Source: Amoebidium appalachense (lineage: Eukaryota; Ichthyosporea). Taken from it: a DNA stretch of 64,000 nucleotides. A program made the translations under genes and the position numbers. Location: the NCBI GenBank assembly GCA_963693365.1, contig CAVNZM010000013.1:6634001-6698000 (forward strand), given 5' to 3'. Positions 37,738-59,783 of the stretch are shown in pieces. Below the pieces are notes generated by a model. That model ran no database searches. It worked only from the letters and a program-made list of their open reading frames with translations, and was not told the origin of the DNA. The number at the start of each line of letters is the position of its first letter. Within the stretch, counting starts at the first letter, position 1.

Positions 37738-37829
37738 GGGGGGGGGGGAGAGAGAGGGAGGGGGGGGGGGGGGAAGGGGGGCAGAAGATGTGTGTGTGTG
37801 TGTGTGTGTGTGTGTGACTGTGTGGTGGT

Positions 37830-37872
<43 letters not shown>

Positions 37873-39074
37873 AATACGCACATGGTGTAACAAACCCAAC
37901 ATTCTCATCGTCTGGCAAAATGGTTTTCTTGAAACCACACACGAGGGATAGCAATCACTACGTACATGACATGCACTTACATGCTTATGTGACCCGGCCT
38001 ACATTAGATGAACAGGACAAATCGATTCGTACACAGAACACATTCTCAACTTGGATTTTCACGTTAATCTTCCTTGGGGTTTGTGTCTTTTTTTCTTTTC
38101 TTTCTTGGCCCTCTTAGGTAGCTGGGCTGCAAAACATAGCAGGTACCCAAGCAATAAAAAGCGTGCAAATACCGGGTCCCTTTTAAAAGGGTACACTGTA
38201 ATCATATATCCCTATATATAGTTGATGCATGATACTGTGAGTTGTTGATAGAATCACTGTGGGTACGAGTTTCACAGTTAACACTCCAGTTAGGCACGTG
38301 CACTTGGCATGCCACGGTCTTCACGTGGCAAAATCAAGTAGGCAGTGACTGACGCATGAACAACGTGTACATGTCGACATAGACTTGTAAACAGACACGG
38401 GCGACACGGTGTGTTCTACTTGCGTATGTACTTGGCTATATTTTATTGGATATACTTGTAGTATGTATCAGGCTCTTCTCATAATCAACACTGCTAAGCT
38501 ATATTTAGCATACAAGCATACAGGGTTGTCCCATATTTTTCCCTGCAATTTCCAAATGAGGCCGGGATACGAAGGAATTTAATTAATATACATCCCTGGA
38601 ATAATTAAGTTATGAAGGGAACTAGACTTGCACGCATTATAAATGAAGGCAATTATTATATATTATTTAAGGTTAAAAGTACCACGTTTAAAGGCAAACG
38701 ACCTAGCACTATACTGCAATATTTATATTGTATAGTTTCTATTGGACCTTGATCATGCATTGATGAATCAGCCAATAAGTATTGGAATTTGCTTCATGTC
38801 AGCTCACCATGGCGACTACAAAGATATATTGCCCACTAGAAATACCACAGCTATCAGATATACTGTCTATGAGATTATACCACCACCAATATGTGCAATC
38901 ATCTCACAAGTCCCAAAACAAGAGAATCGAAGCGCGAATCGCTGGGCCACAGACATGGCATATCCCCAACTATATTCAACGATCTCAATGTCACCTACTA
39001 CTAGAAAAGAAGGAAAGGGTAGAGATATAAAAGAATCATTCATCCTCTTCCTCTATTCACCCAGCCACTTTGAA

Positions 39075-39109
<35 letters not shown>

Positions 39110-39223
39110 TGGGCGGTGGAGGATATCCAAGTTACCACCAAGTTAGTACAAAAAAATAGAAAAGGGACGGAAAAAATAGAAAGGACGACAAACTAGAATC
39201 CCATCCCATTGGTGCACTAAATT
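37499..39223. other. Convergent 3' flanks of LEO1 and the GPCR gene
   Basis: 37650-37870 is G/TG low-complexity. 37870-39060 is AT-rich and unique-looking. A C run lies at 39077-39106. The ORF at 38742-39146 has no recognised domain and is probably chance in AT-rich DNA. No other gene is supported. Confidence 0.6.
38153..38158 (+). terminator. Candidate LEO1 poly(A) signal
   Basis: AATAAA lies 655 bases after the LEO1 stop codon, on the LEO1 strand. Confidence 0.4.
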
Positions 39224-49502
<10,279 letters not shown>

Positions 49503-51501
49503 CTTACTTCTTCTCTTTGTGACTTTTGTCAAGCTGCTTCAGGGACTCAGATTCAGGACGTGTGAATGCTTGGTGGAATAAAAAAAAAGCTAGAAAACGA
49601 AACAAAGTGGCAATGCAGCCACGGGAACTCTGAAGTTCAATCCCACATGTGTTCTTGCACTTCGGGTTATCTGGCTACGGACTTTGGAGTGTAGGCGGTG
49701 TTGGGTTGCTTACTCATAGTTTCACTTTCAGGGCTGAATAGATCTGCATTGCATTTAGGTGTCATAGTTTCTTGCCACAGTTTCACGCGTTTTTCATCTT
49801 GTTTACCATGTTTGAAAGCTCAACAGCAGTTTTTTTTAGCAATTGATTGGTGATTATACAAACACGAGCGTACTTGTATTTGCTCTTTTTTTTTTTAAAG
49901 AAAGGCAGTCATTAAATGGCCTCACATAATATGTACGTGGCCATGGGATGGAGGTGCTTTGTTTCCTAGTTCTGCAGACGAGATCGTGAAAACAGGCTCC
50001 AATCAACCATGTTATTGCTAACGTTAACTGTAGGGAGATAACTAGGGTCACAACTTATACCTTTCAAGCACTAAATCATGACAAAACAAGTACACGCACT
50101 AATGCCATATATAATGTAGTGCTGTAAGTACGAGTCTGTTTCCTAGGCTTACACGTTTTGTTTTGTTTTCCTGTAACATGCCAGCAGTCGGATAAAACGG
50201 GCCAGCTTCGGACCGGGAATCGGATGTGAGCCAAAAAAGCGACTGGCGCAAGTCAGGAATCCCAAAGGAATGCGTTTTTATGAGTTCTACGCATACGATT
50301 GGCTCTAAAAGATATCTCGGAATCTAGTCACTCAGAGTGCCGCAAAATTTTGGTGGCCATGCGGATTCTTGACTCAACTTGTGACACTATCCCCACGGGT
50401 ACAATATCATACTCAATATCCACTACATGTACCTAGTTTATGTTGAAAAGGTTTCTTCGCAAAAATCGGCACCGTCGGTGCCGGCTTGTCGCTACCGCAT
50501 CAAATTTCCTTTTCTCTCGCGTCCCCCCCCCCCCCCCCCCCCCCCGGCCACCCCCCCCCCCCTCCGCCCTCCCTCCTCTCCCGCCCCATTCTTTGCATTT
50601 ATCCTTGATACACATTCACTCTCATCGCTTCCTTTCTCTCTCCCTCATTTCCCGCTCTCTACAGTCATTTTCCTTGTTAGATATCCATTCCTGTCACACA
50701 GTGCTCGCACACGCCGCCCGCTCACACTCTCTCGGCCACCCACGTGCACCCTGCCTCCGCCCGCCCTGCGCATACCATTGATAAAGTTATCCCAGCCGCG
50801 TGCTTTCAACCGCGTGCTCCCATGCCCGGCACACTCCCACTTGCGGCGCACGGCAACTCTTCACTGCTGCCGCAAAGTTCCGATTCCCTGCCATGATAGT
50901 GTCGTTTCCCGCGTGACATGCATCATCTCAACCATCACACTAAGTAATCCATATACACTCAATACAACACACACTGCACAGGCGCACATGATACACCTAT
51001 ACCTCCACACATTCACATCGTTTTACTGATTCAATTACCCATGCCTCGGACCTTTAAGCCAAGTTCCGGGATTTGACCAGCTTGGGCCCGTATTTCAATG
51101 CCCGCAAAAACCATAATAAATACACATAGATAAACCAAAATTAAGAAAGAATTGCTGTATGCATGTATAAAAAACCTAATTAATCAAAAAGTATGGGTAT
51201 TATAGCAAATAAAACCCCATAATGACTGTCCCAAAAGGCACCCGCGACGCACGTACGTGAAGGGTACGTGTCGGGGCTCTAAATTGCGGAACGAGATATG
51301 CGATTATCCGACGGTTTCGTGAGCGAATCACAAGAAAATGGTTGCAACAATCACTATTTCGGTATAAATATTCAAAAGGTTTACAACCAACAATGGAACG
51401 CTCATTTAAGAGAAAAATCGGCAAGAACTTTAAAACAGATTCTGGCGATGGTTGGCCAATAACGTCCTCATTTTTTACGAAAAAGGGACTCCGAGGGCGG
51501 G

Positions 51502-51541
<40 letters not shown>

Positions 51542-52240
51542 GAGAGAGAGAGAGAGAGGGAGGGGGGGGGGGGGGGGAGAAGAGAGAGATACAGAGAGAG
51601 AGAGAGAGAGCCTGAGAGCTAGAGAGAGAGAGAGAGAGAGAGAGCCTCGGGGACAGAGAGAGAGAGAGAGAGGAGACTGAGGCACATGAAGCGTACTGCA
51701 CACTGTATGATGATAATGATCGCATGGTTATGATGTCATTCCCACGTGTGGTACACACACGCACTGAGTATTACTACACCCAAGTTGCAAACCGGGCATC
51801 ATGTGGCACACGGCCACATATGCATGCATGTCCTCATACATACACAGAGCGAATCATTATGATACGCATTGTGACACACTGATGTACGGCAGCACTGGCA
51901 GCATGGGATACTTTTCATGCGTCTATAAGCTGCCTGCATATCAAGCAGAACCAAGGCAGTACCGTGTGCACGTCTGCTTAGTTTATGAGATACCAGTACG
52001 CCCCCTTTAGCAAAAACGTCCTAGACATATATTGAATATGTTCATGTTGCAGGGCTTGTTTTCACTGCCCTGCCGGGTGACCAGGCAAACAACTTGAAAG
52101 AGTACTGTAGGAGTGCCTCTTTGTTGCCCAACAATCACGGCGCACATCATTGAAACGACTCTGATCTAAACAACCAATCACAGAAAAGCTTAAAGCGCAT
52201 TTGAAACGCTGTAAACACCTATTTCGGACACATTCGGTAT
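49503..52240. other. Intergenic and 5' flank of the GPCR gene, no gene recognised
   Basis: About 2.7 kb of ordinary composition with a C run at 50523-50545, a G run at 51506-51540 and a (GA)n block at 51541-51670. ORFs at 50427-51029 and 51200-51703 are Pro/Ser low-complexity or lack any domain. AT-rich sequence at 51110-51200 has no clear promoter motif. Confidence 0.55.
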
Positions 52241-52249
52241 CTAATGTTA

Positions 52250-52370
52250 CGTCATCACTCAACGCCCAATCAAATGGTACGATTATATCATTCAATGCCC
52301 AATCAAATGTTACGATTATCACTCAACACCCAATCAAATATTACGATTACCACTCACCGCCCAATCAAAT
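52250..52370 (+). repeat. About 32-base tandem repeat x4 with CCAATCAAAT core, overlapping the glutaminase stop
   Basis: Four units of the form CAC(T)CA(A/C)CGCCCAATCAAAT followed by (G/A)TTACGATTA, diminishing in length. The last unit contains the glutaminase TGA (52365-52367 complement). Confidence 0.85.
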
Positions 52371-52612
52371 ATACGGTTGGAAGATAGATAACCCAGTTAA
52401 TTGGGTGAATTCTTCTAGTGCAGCCGTGCCCGCCAATGAATTCCCGTACTTGTTCAATCCCGGGGACCACACAGCCATACTAAGTTTCCCCGGCACAATG
52501 GCCACAATCCCTCCACCCACACCGCTCTTTCCGGGTAGGCCGACCCGGAATGCAAACTGGCCCGAAGCGTCGTAGTGGCCGCACGTGAGCATTAATGCGA
52601 GTACTCTGCGTG

Positions 52613-52700
<88 letters not shown>

Positions 52701-52990
52701 GGGGGGAGGGGGGTGGGGGGGTGTTTGTGTGTCTGTCGGGAGGGAGAGAGGGGGGGGAGGGGGGGGGGGGGGGGAGGGGGAGGAGGGAGGATTGTGGAAG
52801 TTGGTGCCCAGGTGAAGTTTACATGTAATACGGTGCATGAGCGGATTTGCTCAATTGAGGCAACAAGGGGTTCAGATTGAAAAGGAAAGGGATAAAGGGG
52901 GGAAGGGAATGTAAAGTTGAAACGGGGAAGGGTACGGGGAGGGGAGGAGAGGGGGGAAGAAGGGAGAGTTGTATGAGGGGACGGAAGGGG

Positions 52991-53022
<32 letters not shown>

Positions 53023-53176
53023 AAGGAGGGAGGGGCACAATGATGGGCCGCAGAGAGTTGGGGTCTTCTTTTTCTTTTCGTTATTTTATTTTATTTTATT
53101 TTATTTTATTTTTATTTTTTATTTTTTATTTATTTTTTTTGGGGGGGGGGGGGGGGGGGAGGAGGGGGGGGGGGGG

Positions 53177-53221
<45 letters not shown>

Positions 53222-53310
53222 GTGTTGTGTTCATGTGTTGTGTCGTGGCACAGTAGTGGCCTGGTGTGTGTCTGCGCGGGGTGTTGATGGGAGGGGGGTG
53301 GGTTAGAGGT

Positions 53311-53352
<42 letters not shown>

Positions 53353-53482
53353 AAGCAAAGTAGGGGCCTCTTTCTTTGTTTCCTTCTTTCCCGGTGCTTC
53401 TGCTTTCATCTTTTTTCCTCGTTTTGTTCTCTACTACCATCATCTCTACTATCTTCAATCTGAACATCAATGATCAGTGTGC

Positions 53483-53569
<87 letters not shown>

Positions 53570-54051
53570 TGTTTCTGTGTGGGGGGGGGGGGGGGGGGGG
53601 AGAAGGGGGGGGGGGGGGGGGGGGGGGGGAGGCAACACACCTGTGTCCTATTGATGATGATTTCCCTGCTCACAGGGTCTGTGCCGTCATTTGCTAAAAA
53701 TAGAAAGGCACGTGACAGATCCCGGCATGATGCAGCCATAGCACATTGGTGGAAGTACGTGTCCAGCACATCTTCTGGTGGGTTCTGGAGGTTTCCAAAC
53801 CTGAAAAGTGGCAAGATTTTAAATTTTAAATAATATTTGTGACATTTGACATTGTATGAACCAGGAGTCGAGACCTGATTTCAGGGAACTTTCGGAGGGG
53901 GAGGGGGGGGGCAGATGGATGTGTTACGGAATACAAAAAACAAATTTACACGGCGGATCACACATTGCAGAATTTGCACCAGGAAAAAGACACACAAAGT
54001 GCCTCTAGTACTCGTCATAGGTAGAGCCCATTCTCAAGAATGGAGGGGGGA

Positions 54052-54084
<33 letters not shown>

Positions 54085-54666
54085 TAATAAACGCGATAAA
54101 GGGCTGCAAATATGGTAGCACAAGACATTTAACAAAAGAAACACAAAAAACGAGCATTGAAAAAAAGCCCATAAAAAACAAGACCATAAAACAGAAACTA
54201 AAAGCATTGTGTAGACCATTGTGTAGACAGAAGACACTCGAACTGGACCCACCAACCATTTGTTGGGGGGGGGGGGGGGGGGGTTTTAAGAAGGGGGAGG
54301 GGGGGAGTAACCATTTTGGGGGAAGGGGAGAGGGGGGTCTATTACGCTCTGATGAAATTTGCCAATGCCCGATTTCTGAACCCACACGATTTTTCGGACT
54401 CTGCCACCTCCGTGTCGATGCTTACGTTCTGCCACTTGCCTGCTACCCTCCCTACAAACCCCAACAGTCCCTCGATACCCCGCGCGCTCGTTTTGTTCAC
54501 TGCCCAGCGAGAGAGATTTTCGCGCGGAAATTCGAGTTTCTGTGAAAATAGGATATTGATTGGAATGTCAGGATCGGGTTTGGATAATTGGTTTGTTGAG
54601 CAGGGCGGGGGGTGGGGGGTGGGGTGGGGGTGGTGGTCGGGGGGGAGGGGGGGGGTATCTGTGTCT

Positions 54667-54697
<31 letters not shown>

Positions 54698-54851
54698 GGG
54701 TTATTTGCCACAATGAACGGTGTGAAGCTAAGGGAATTAAAGAGGGGTGCTTGTGTGTTGGGAAGACCCCCCCCCCCCCCCCCCCCCTCTCTCTCTTTTT
54801 ATTTTTTTTTTAGTTCAAGTTATCAAAGTTTTTTTTGGGAGGGGGGTGGGT

Positions 54852-54893
<42 letters not shown>

Positions 54894-55108
54894 ACACATG
54901 CTTGTGAAGATTAAAGGAAGTGGGAAAACCAACTATGAAAAAAGACAGAGGAAAGGGAAAAGGAAGCAACGATGAAAGGTGAAAAACGGGGAATGATCAG
55001 CTCTACTGGGTTAGGCTGAAAGACAGTTAGAGGGTTAGGTGGAAACGGGGAACATGGCCTGGGGGAGGGAGTGTGGGAGGGAGTGCTGGTGGTGGCCGTT
55101 TGAGGGGT

Positions 55109-55155
<47 letters not shown>

Positions 55156-55288
55156 GAAAGACAAGGGTAGATGGGATAAGACGGATTTTTAGGAGGGAAA
55201 AAGAAATTTTTGGGATTGGGAAGGGGGGAGAGAGAGAGGGAGAGAGAGAGAGAGGGGGGGGGGGGGGGGGGGGGGGAGGGGGGGGGGG

Positions 55289-55325
<37 letters not shown>

Positions 55326-55700
55326 CGAGCGAGAGAGAGCTCACACACACACACCTGCATAGCGCTGACAATGGTATCCGTAACCACAATAGCACCAGCG
55401 TTAATCAGTGGGTTTCTCGGTTTGCCCATCTCACTCTCCAACTGCACCAGTGAATTGAACGGGGTTCCGGAGGGTTCTACGCCCACCCGGTTAAACAGAT
55501 TCTCGCCGACACATTTCATTGCCATAGCTGTGGTTAAAACCTTGCTGATTGATTGGATGCTGAAGGGTTCGTCACCGTCTCCGACCGTGATGGTCGTACC
55601 ATCGAGCGTGGTGACTGCCATGCCGAACTGTGTACGTGTGTGTGGGGGGGGTGGGTGGGTGGGAGGGAAGGGGGGGGAGGGGAGGCATGTGTGTGTGTGT

Positions 55701-55732
<32 letters not shown>

Positions 55733-55764
55733 GGAGGGGGGGGCCTTGTGTGTGCTGTGTGTGT

Positions 55765-55843
<79 letters not shown>

Positions 55844-55860
55844 TATGTATGTATGTGTGT

Positions 55861-55891
<31 letters not shown>

Positions 55892-56094
55892 GCTGCAGGC
55901 AGGTGGTGGTGTTCTTTTTTTTCTTTTTTTTTTTTTTTCTGGGGGGGGGGGGGGGGGGGGGGGGGGTCTGTAACCGATTGCTTGAGTGGGTTTCGAAGAA
56001 GGGCTCTTGGGGACCGGAAGGGGAGGAACTCGAAGTGAGGGGCAGATGGGGGGGGGGGGGGGGGAGGGGGGGGGGGGAGGGGGAACACTGGGAG

Positions 56095-56167
<73 letters not shown>

Positions 56168-56199
56168 ATTGTTAGTTGGCACGGTGGGAGAGGGGGGAT

Positions 56200-56232
<33 letters not shown>

Positions 56233-57716
56233 AAGTAGGAAGATATTCACGTTTGTGTACTTCAATGCACTGTCACGGAAGTTCTGCAAATGTGCAATTA
56301 AAAATGGGTATGACTATAAGATATCGGTGTTTACTGTAAACAAATCTCTCTTGCTTGCTTGCCGTAGTTTCTTTATCTCTCTTCCTTTTCTACGATTATC
56401 CTATTATCTTTCCATTCCTTGTGAGATGGAGGGAGAACTGGAGCAGGCAGGTGGGGAACTGATGGGTGTATGTGTGTGTGTGTGCGCGCGTCCGTGTGTG
56501 TGTGTGTGTGTTTGGGGGGGGGGAGGGGGGGGGGGGGTAGGATTCGAAAAAACCTAGGAAAATATGAGCAACGACAGAGACAAACAGGGTTTCTCCAAGA
56601 AGCCACAAAAAGGCATGATAAGGTAACCACACGGAAGGAAAATTTGATGCTAAGGTGCAAACAATGGCACCGTGTGTGTAGGTCTGAATGTGATGCTTGG
56701 CGTGAGTGGAAAAGAAAATAGTTGCTTTTTTTTTGGGGGGGGGGGGGGGGGGGGATGGGGGGAGGGGGGAGGGGAGGGGGGCACAGTGCGTACATATAGA
56801 GAGAGCTGGTGTGTGTGTGTGTGTGTGTGTGGGGGGAGGGGGGGGGGGGGGGGGGGGGGGGAGGGGTTGCGTGCACCCAAGCGTGCTACATATTGGTTTG
56901 GGTGTGATCGTAATCATGTGTATGTGTGTGTGACGGACCGATCTGTCTGGCTTACCTAACTACTACTCTTTCCCGCTTTTGGCTCTGCAACTGCATGGGC
57001 AGTATACCAGCAAAGAAAACAGGAGGGATAAGAGGGGGGAAAGGGGGAGGTGGCGGGAGGAAAGGGGGGAGGGGGGGGGGGGGGGGAGGGGGGTGATGTA
57101 TGCGTTAGAGGGTTGGAAATATGGAGGAGACGACAAAGAGCAACAACAAAGCGTCACAAAGGTGGGAAATCCAAAATCAAACAATTTAAGCGTGCGGGCA
57201 GAAGACACTTGAACAGAGCCCATCATCAGGGGGGTTCCTATGCCTCCATGGGGGGGGAGGGGGGAGGGGGGGGGGGGGGGGGGGTACAGGAGGGTTGGAG
57301 GGGGGCAGGAAAGGCAGGAGAGCACAGGAGTGTAGCAGCGGGGGGAACAAGAGGAGAGGGGGAAGAGGGGGATGAATAGGAGGTGGAAATCAGGGCAGGT
57401 TTGTAGCTGCAGACCTGACCCATGCAACAATTGCTACCAACATGGGGATAATAAACATGTTTGTTTCTCACAGAGGAAAGGAAGATGGCACAACATTACT
57501 CTCCTAGCTCACCTTTTTTGGGTCTATTCTTGCCAGTGCAGGGATATAGTCGGCAACCTTTCCCTGCCCCGTCAACGGCTTAACACTTTCAAGGATCTTC
57601 TGAAGCACAGGTCCAAACGTGTGGGCTGAAACGGGCCCAAGGTGGCTGTTCATAAACTGAGACCACTGCCCTGAGGTGACACCAGCACGGTACATCTTGG
57701 CGATGTTATTATTCAT
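52365..57716 (-). CDS. Glutaminase, serine-dependent beta-lactamase-like family (5 exons, 359 residues)
   Basis: Hydrolyses L-glutamine to L-glutamate and ammonia. Minus-strand exons are 57513-57716 (ATG), 55355-55627, 54346-54539, 53641-53800 and 52365-52613 (TGA). All are GT-AG with consistent phases, total 1080 bases. The domain spans about residues 20-355. Residues equivalent to the human kidney-type catalytic set are all present: Tyr-57 (DYIP), Ser-94 and Lys-97 in QSISK, Asn-144 in NPLINAGAI, Glu-208 and Asn-215 in [11 protein letters not shown], Tyr-239 in DTYFHQC, Tyr-290 in CGHYDASG and Val-308 in KSGVGGG. At 359 residues it resembles bacterial GlsA (about 305-310) plus a short N-terminal extension. 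It lacks the long N-terminus and C-terminal ankyrin repeats of animal GLS. No clear mitochondrial presequence is visible. The start is the first in-frame ATG; an upstream exon cannot be excluded. Confidence 0.94.
52617..53345 (+). repeat. (TG)n, G-run and T/A-rich low-complexity (glutaminase intron 4)
   Basis: A TG run at 52617-52697 gives the acceptor CAG of the last exon on the coding strand. G runs lie near 52760, 52995-53022, 53141-53211 and 53312-53350. A TTTTA-repeat block lies at about 53083-53130. Confidence 0.9.
53485..53632 (+). repeat. (TG)n followed by G runs (glutaminase intron 4)
   Basis: TG array about 53486-53566, then G runs to about 53630. They end a few bases from the exon-4 donor (CAG|GTGTGTTG on the coding strand). 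Confidence 0.9.
53905..54258 (-). repeat. Dispersed repeats: one main-family copy and one family-B copy (glutaminase intron 3)
   Basis: 53905-54045 has GTGTTACGGAATACAAAAAA, CACGGCGGATCACACATTGC and GTAGAGCCCATTCTCAAGAA, then a G run (54052-54082). 54083-54258 follows and ends GACAGAAGACACTCGAACTG before another G run; it resembles 57095-57235. Confidence 0.65.
55700..55890 (+). repeat. G run and (TG)n (glutaminase intron 1)
   Basis: G run at about 55701-55730 and TG array at about 55766-55840 with GTATGTATG interruptions. A T/G run junction follows at 55913-55965, and another TG array at 56099-56166. Confidence 0.9.
57095..57240 (-). repeat. Family-B repeat copy (glutaminase intron 1)
   Basis: Bounded by G-rich tracts, with GGCAGAAGACACTTGAACAG and AGCCCATCATCAGGGGGG. 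It shares the GAAGACACT(C/T)GAAC motif with 54083-54258 and the AGAGCCCAT(C)ATCAGGG core with the main family. Confidence 0.55.
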
Positions 57717-57865
57717 GAATGTAACTTGATTGCTTGGTGGTTGGTGTTGGTTATTTCTGGTTTTGTGCTTCAGAGATGGAATAGGATTGTGAGAGTTCTC
57801 CCGAAAACAGTTGGGCTGTTACAGACCTGTGGGATTTGAAAAATGCTTTGTTATGTGGCGTTTAT

Positions 57866-57872
57866 TTTTATA
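57866..57872 (-). promoter_or_regulatory. Candidate TATA box of the glutaminase gene
   Basis: TATAAAA on the minus strand, 150 bases upstream of the glutaminase ATG, in otherwise unremarkable sequence. Confidence 0.4.
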
Positions 57873-58679
57873 AAAACAGATTAGAGTAGGCTATTTTTTT
57901 AAAAAAAAGATTAGAAGTGTGAAACGTTCTTCGGATAACTTAGGGAGGAGCAGCTGTGGGATAATGAAACTTAAATGAATGAGGGGTGCAAAGCCTTCCG
58001 GAAGAGAACATGGACACTGAGATGTGTGAGTGTGTGGTGGGCGAATGTTACGTTTGTATAGGGATTAATACGGGGCTTTTTGCACTATGGTATTGAGGAA
58101 GCTTTAGCTACCAAGAATGCAAGGTATACAAACACTTCGCATGCGTCTTTTCTAGAAACTTGTTTATAAAGCAGGACTCCTTTCAAGAATGTGTGTGCCT
58201 GCTAGAAAACGATGTGTGTGCAAGGCAGAGGTGTGGTTATTTATATATTGTCGGACTACCATGTCAACACAATCAGCCCGTAATTGACAACCGCAGAACC
58301 ATGCCACGTGTGTACTAAAACTAGCCAGCAAACACAACCCCACAATGCTTTCCCCTTTCTCCTTCTTTCGAAGGCTTTGTTGTGTGCACGGCCACAACTC
58401 GGACTCTGAAACACCGTGTTTACTGCGTTACACTTGCTTCATTCTGATTGGTTGTCACACCACGGGGTTTCCCGATTGTTCTTCCAATGACATTTTCTAT
58501 CACTATCGACAGTTCTCCAACATTAGAACAGAAAACGGTTTATACCCAGATGGCCAGATGGCCAAATCAAATTCAGTGTGTGAAAAGAGGTGGATAAAAC
58601 GGGATAAAACGGGATAAAACGGGGAGTCAAAATGATCTAGCCATCTGGCCATGTGGCCATATAATAGCAAATCACTAGC

Positions 58680-58890
58680 ATGTAAGACACTCACTGCCAC
58701 CACTGGGGGGCTTGGTTCCGGCAGGACGGGAGGCAGGGGGGGCTGGGGGGAGGGGGAGGCAGAGGAGGCAGAGGAGCAGGCGAGACTGGCGAGCCACTCA
58801 CAGCGTGGATAAATAATATGTATGCATATTAAGACACTCACTGCAACCACTGGGGGGCCTGGTTCCGGCAGGAGGGGGGGCAGGGGGGCT
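58680..58890 (+). repeat. 147-base direct duplication
   Basis: TAAGACACTCACTGC followed by ACCACTGGGGGGC and TGGTTCCGGCAGGA occurs at about 58682 and again at about 58829, each followed by G-rich sequence. Confidence 0.85.
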
Positions 58891-59006
58891 GGGGGGTAGG
58901 GGGTCGGGGGAGGCACACGAGCAGGGGGGGCTGGGGGGGGGGGGGGGCGTGAGCAGGGGGGCTGGGGGGGCACACGTGCAGGGGGGCTGGGGGGGGGGCT
59001 GGTTTT

Positions 59007-59491
59007 TTATGTGGGCTTGTGCTTATGGCAATGGGTCGTAGATTTCACCCTGTTTTTGCAGGGATTGCCAGCCTTGGTTTTGCCCTGGCAGTACCCATTT
59101 TCCCTGCCCACACCCACTGCTGCAGCTGCAACTGGTGGCTGTGGTGCACCCATGGGTAGATCCGGAATGGACACAGTTGGCACGGGTACCCCGGTGCGCT
59201 CGGTGCGGGGCGCTGCATTTCGGCGGCTGTAAAGGCGGCCCTGAGGTCGTCAAGCAGGAGGTTTGCATGAGCATAGTCCCCGGCCTTGTGGGTGCGGAAG
59301 ATGTTGATGGTGTCGTCACTGTAGAGGAGGACACCGGTGGCAGGGGCAAAGCATACCCAGGGCTTGAAGCCGTCCTTGTGGTATGGGCATGTTTTCTTTT
59401 TGTTTTTGCACTGGGCTTTTTTGGGTGTAAATGCAGGGCACCGTTCGGGGTCAACCGAATCGGGGCGCAATAGTGCGAGTGTGTCTCCCAT
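59007..59491 (-). CDS. Small protein with paired Cys/His (putative zinc) motifs, frame broken
   Basis: Intronless. From the ATG at 59491 the frame encodes MGDTLALLRPDSVDPERC and the motif CPAFTPKKAQCKN...CPYHK, then a polar helix (AHANLLLDDLRAAF). This frame runs to a TGA at 59045. The alternative frame, one base off, instead carries a second copy of the same motif, CQGKTKAGNPCKN...HCHKHK, and ends at TAA 59007-59009. A single missing base near the CCCC at 59189-59192 would unite both motifs in a 162-codon frame. The C-x(n)-CKN-x(n)-C-x2-HK pattern resembles short zinc-binding motifs of many small eukaryotic and large-DNA-virus proteins. Function unknown. It may be a pseudogene, an assembly indel or a missed short intron. 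Confidence 0.6.
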
Positions 59492-59783
59492 TTCTAGTGT
59501 TTTGTTTTGGTGTGCACTGTTCTTGGATTGGGGTGAAGTGAGACAAAAAAGTAGAAGCGAGTGCTTTTGCTATACCGGTTTGATGACATATCAATCAATC
59601 TCTTGGTGCCAAACCACTGACCAATCACATGGGTGTATTCACGAATTCTAAATTCAGCATCTGGAGAGAGGGTACTGGTAAAACACGAGCATCACGGCAT
59701 CAATAGTTTGTACCACAGGCAAGATCTCAGAGAGGTCACTTTTGGGGTGTAACACGTCGGATACTGAAAGTTTTGTGAGGTAC
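59492..59783. promoter_or_regulatory. Divergent promoter region of the two small genes
   Basis: Only about 290 bases separate the start codons of the minus-strand zinc-motif gene and the plus-strand membrane-protein gene. It includes CCAAT in ACCAATCACAT at about 59620 and an inverted ATTGG at about 59527. A shared promoter is inferred. Confidence 0.4.

Larger units (their letters stand above)
57717..59006. other. Intergenic region upstream of glutaminase
   Basis: AT-rich unique sequence to about 58500. (GGGATAAAAC)x3 lies at about 58599-58622, next to repeated TGGCCA-containing sequence. A G-rich block follows from 58700. The minus-strand Pro-rich ORF at 58503-58973 is a translation of that G-rich DNA. 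Confidence 0.55.

Noticed and set aside
38742-39146. ORF of 134 codons in AT-rich DNA
   Set aside because: Composition and the run into a C homopolymer look random. No domain, no splice support; it lies in the convergent 3' flanks of two genes.
50427-51029. ORF of 200 codons, Pro/Ser/His-rich
   Set aside because: It crosses a C-run and C/T-rich DNA, lacks a recognisable domain and is open in neighbouring frames as well.
58503-58973. Pro-rich minus-strand ORF of 156 codons
   Set aside because: It is the translation of G-rich, partly duplicated spacer DNA; the Pro/Ser blocks follow the nucleotide repeats.
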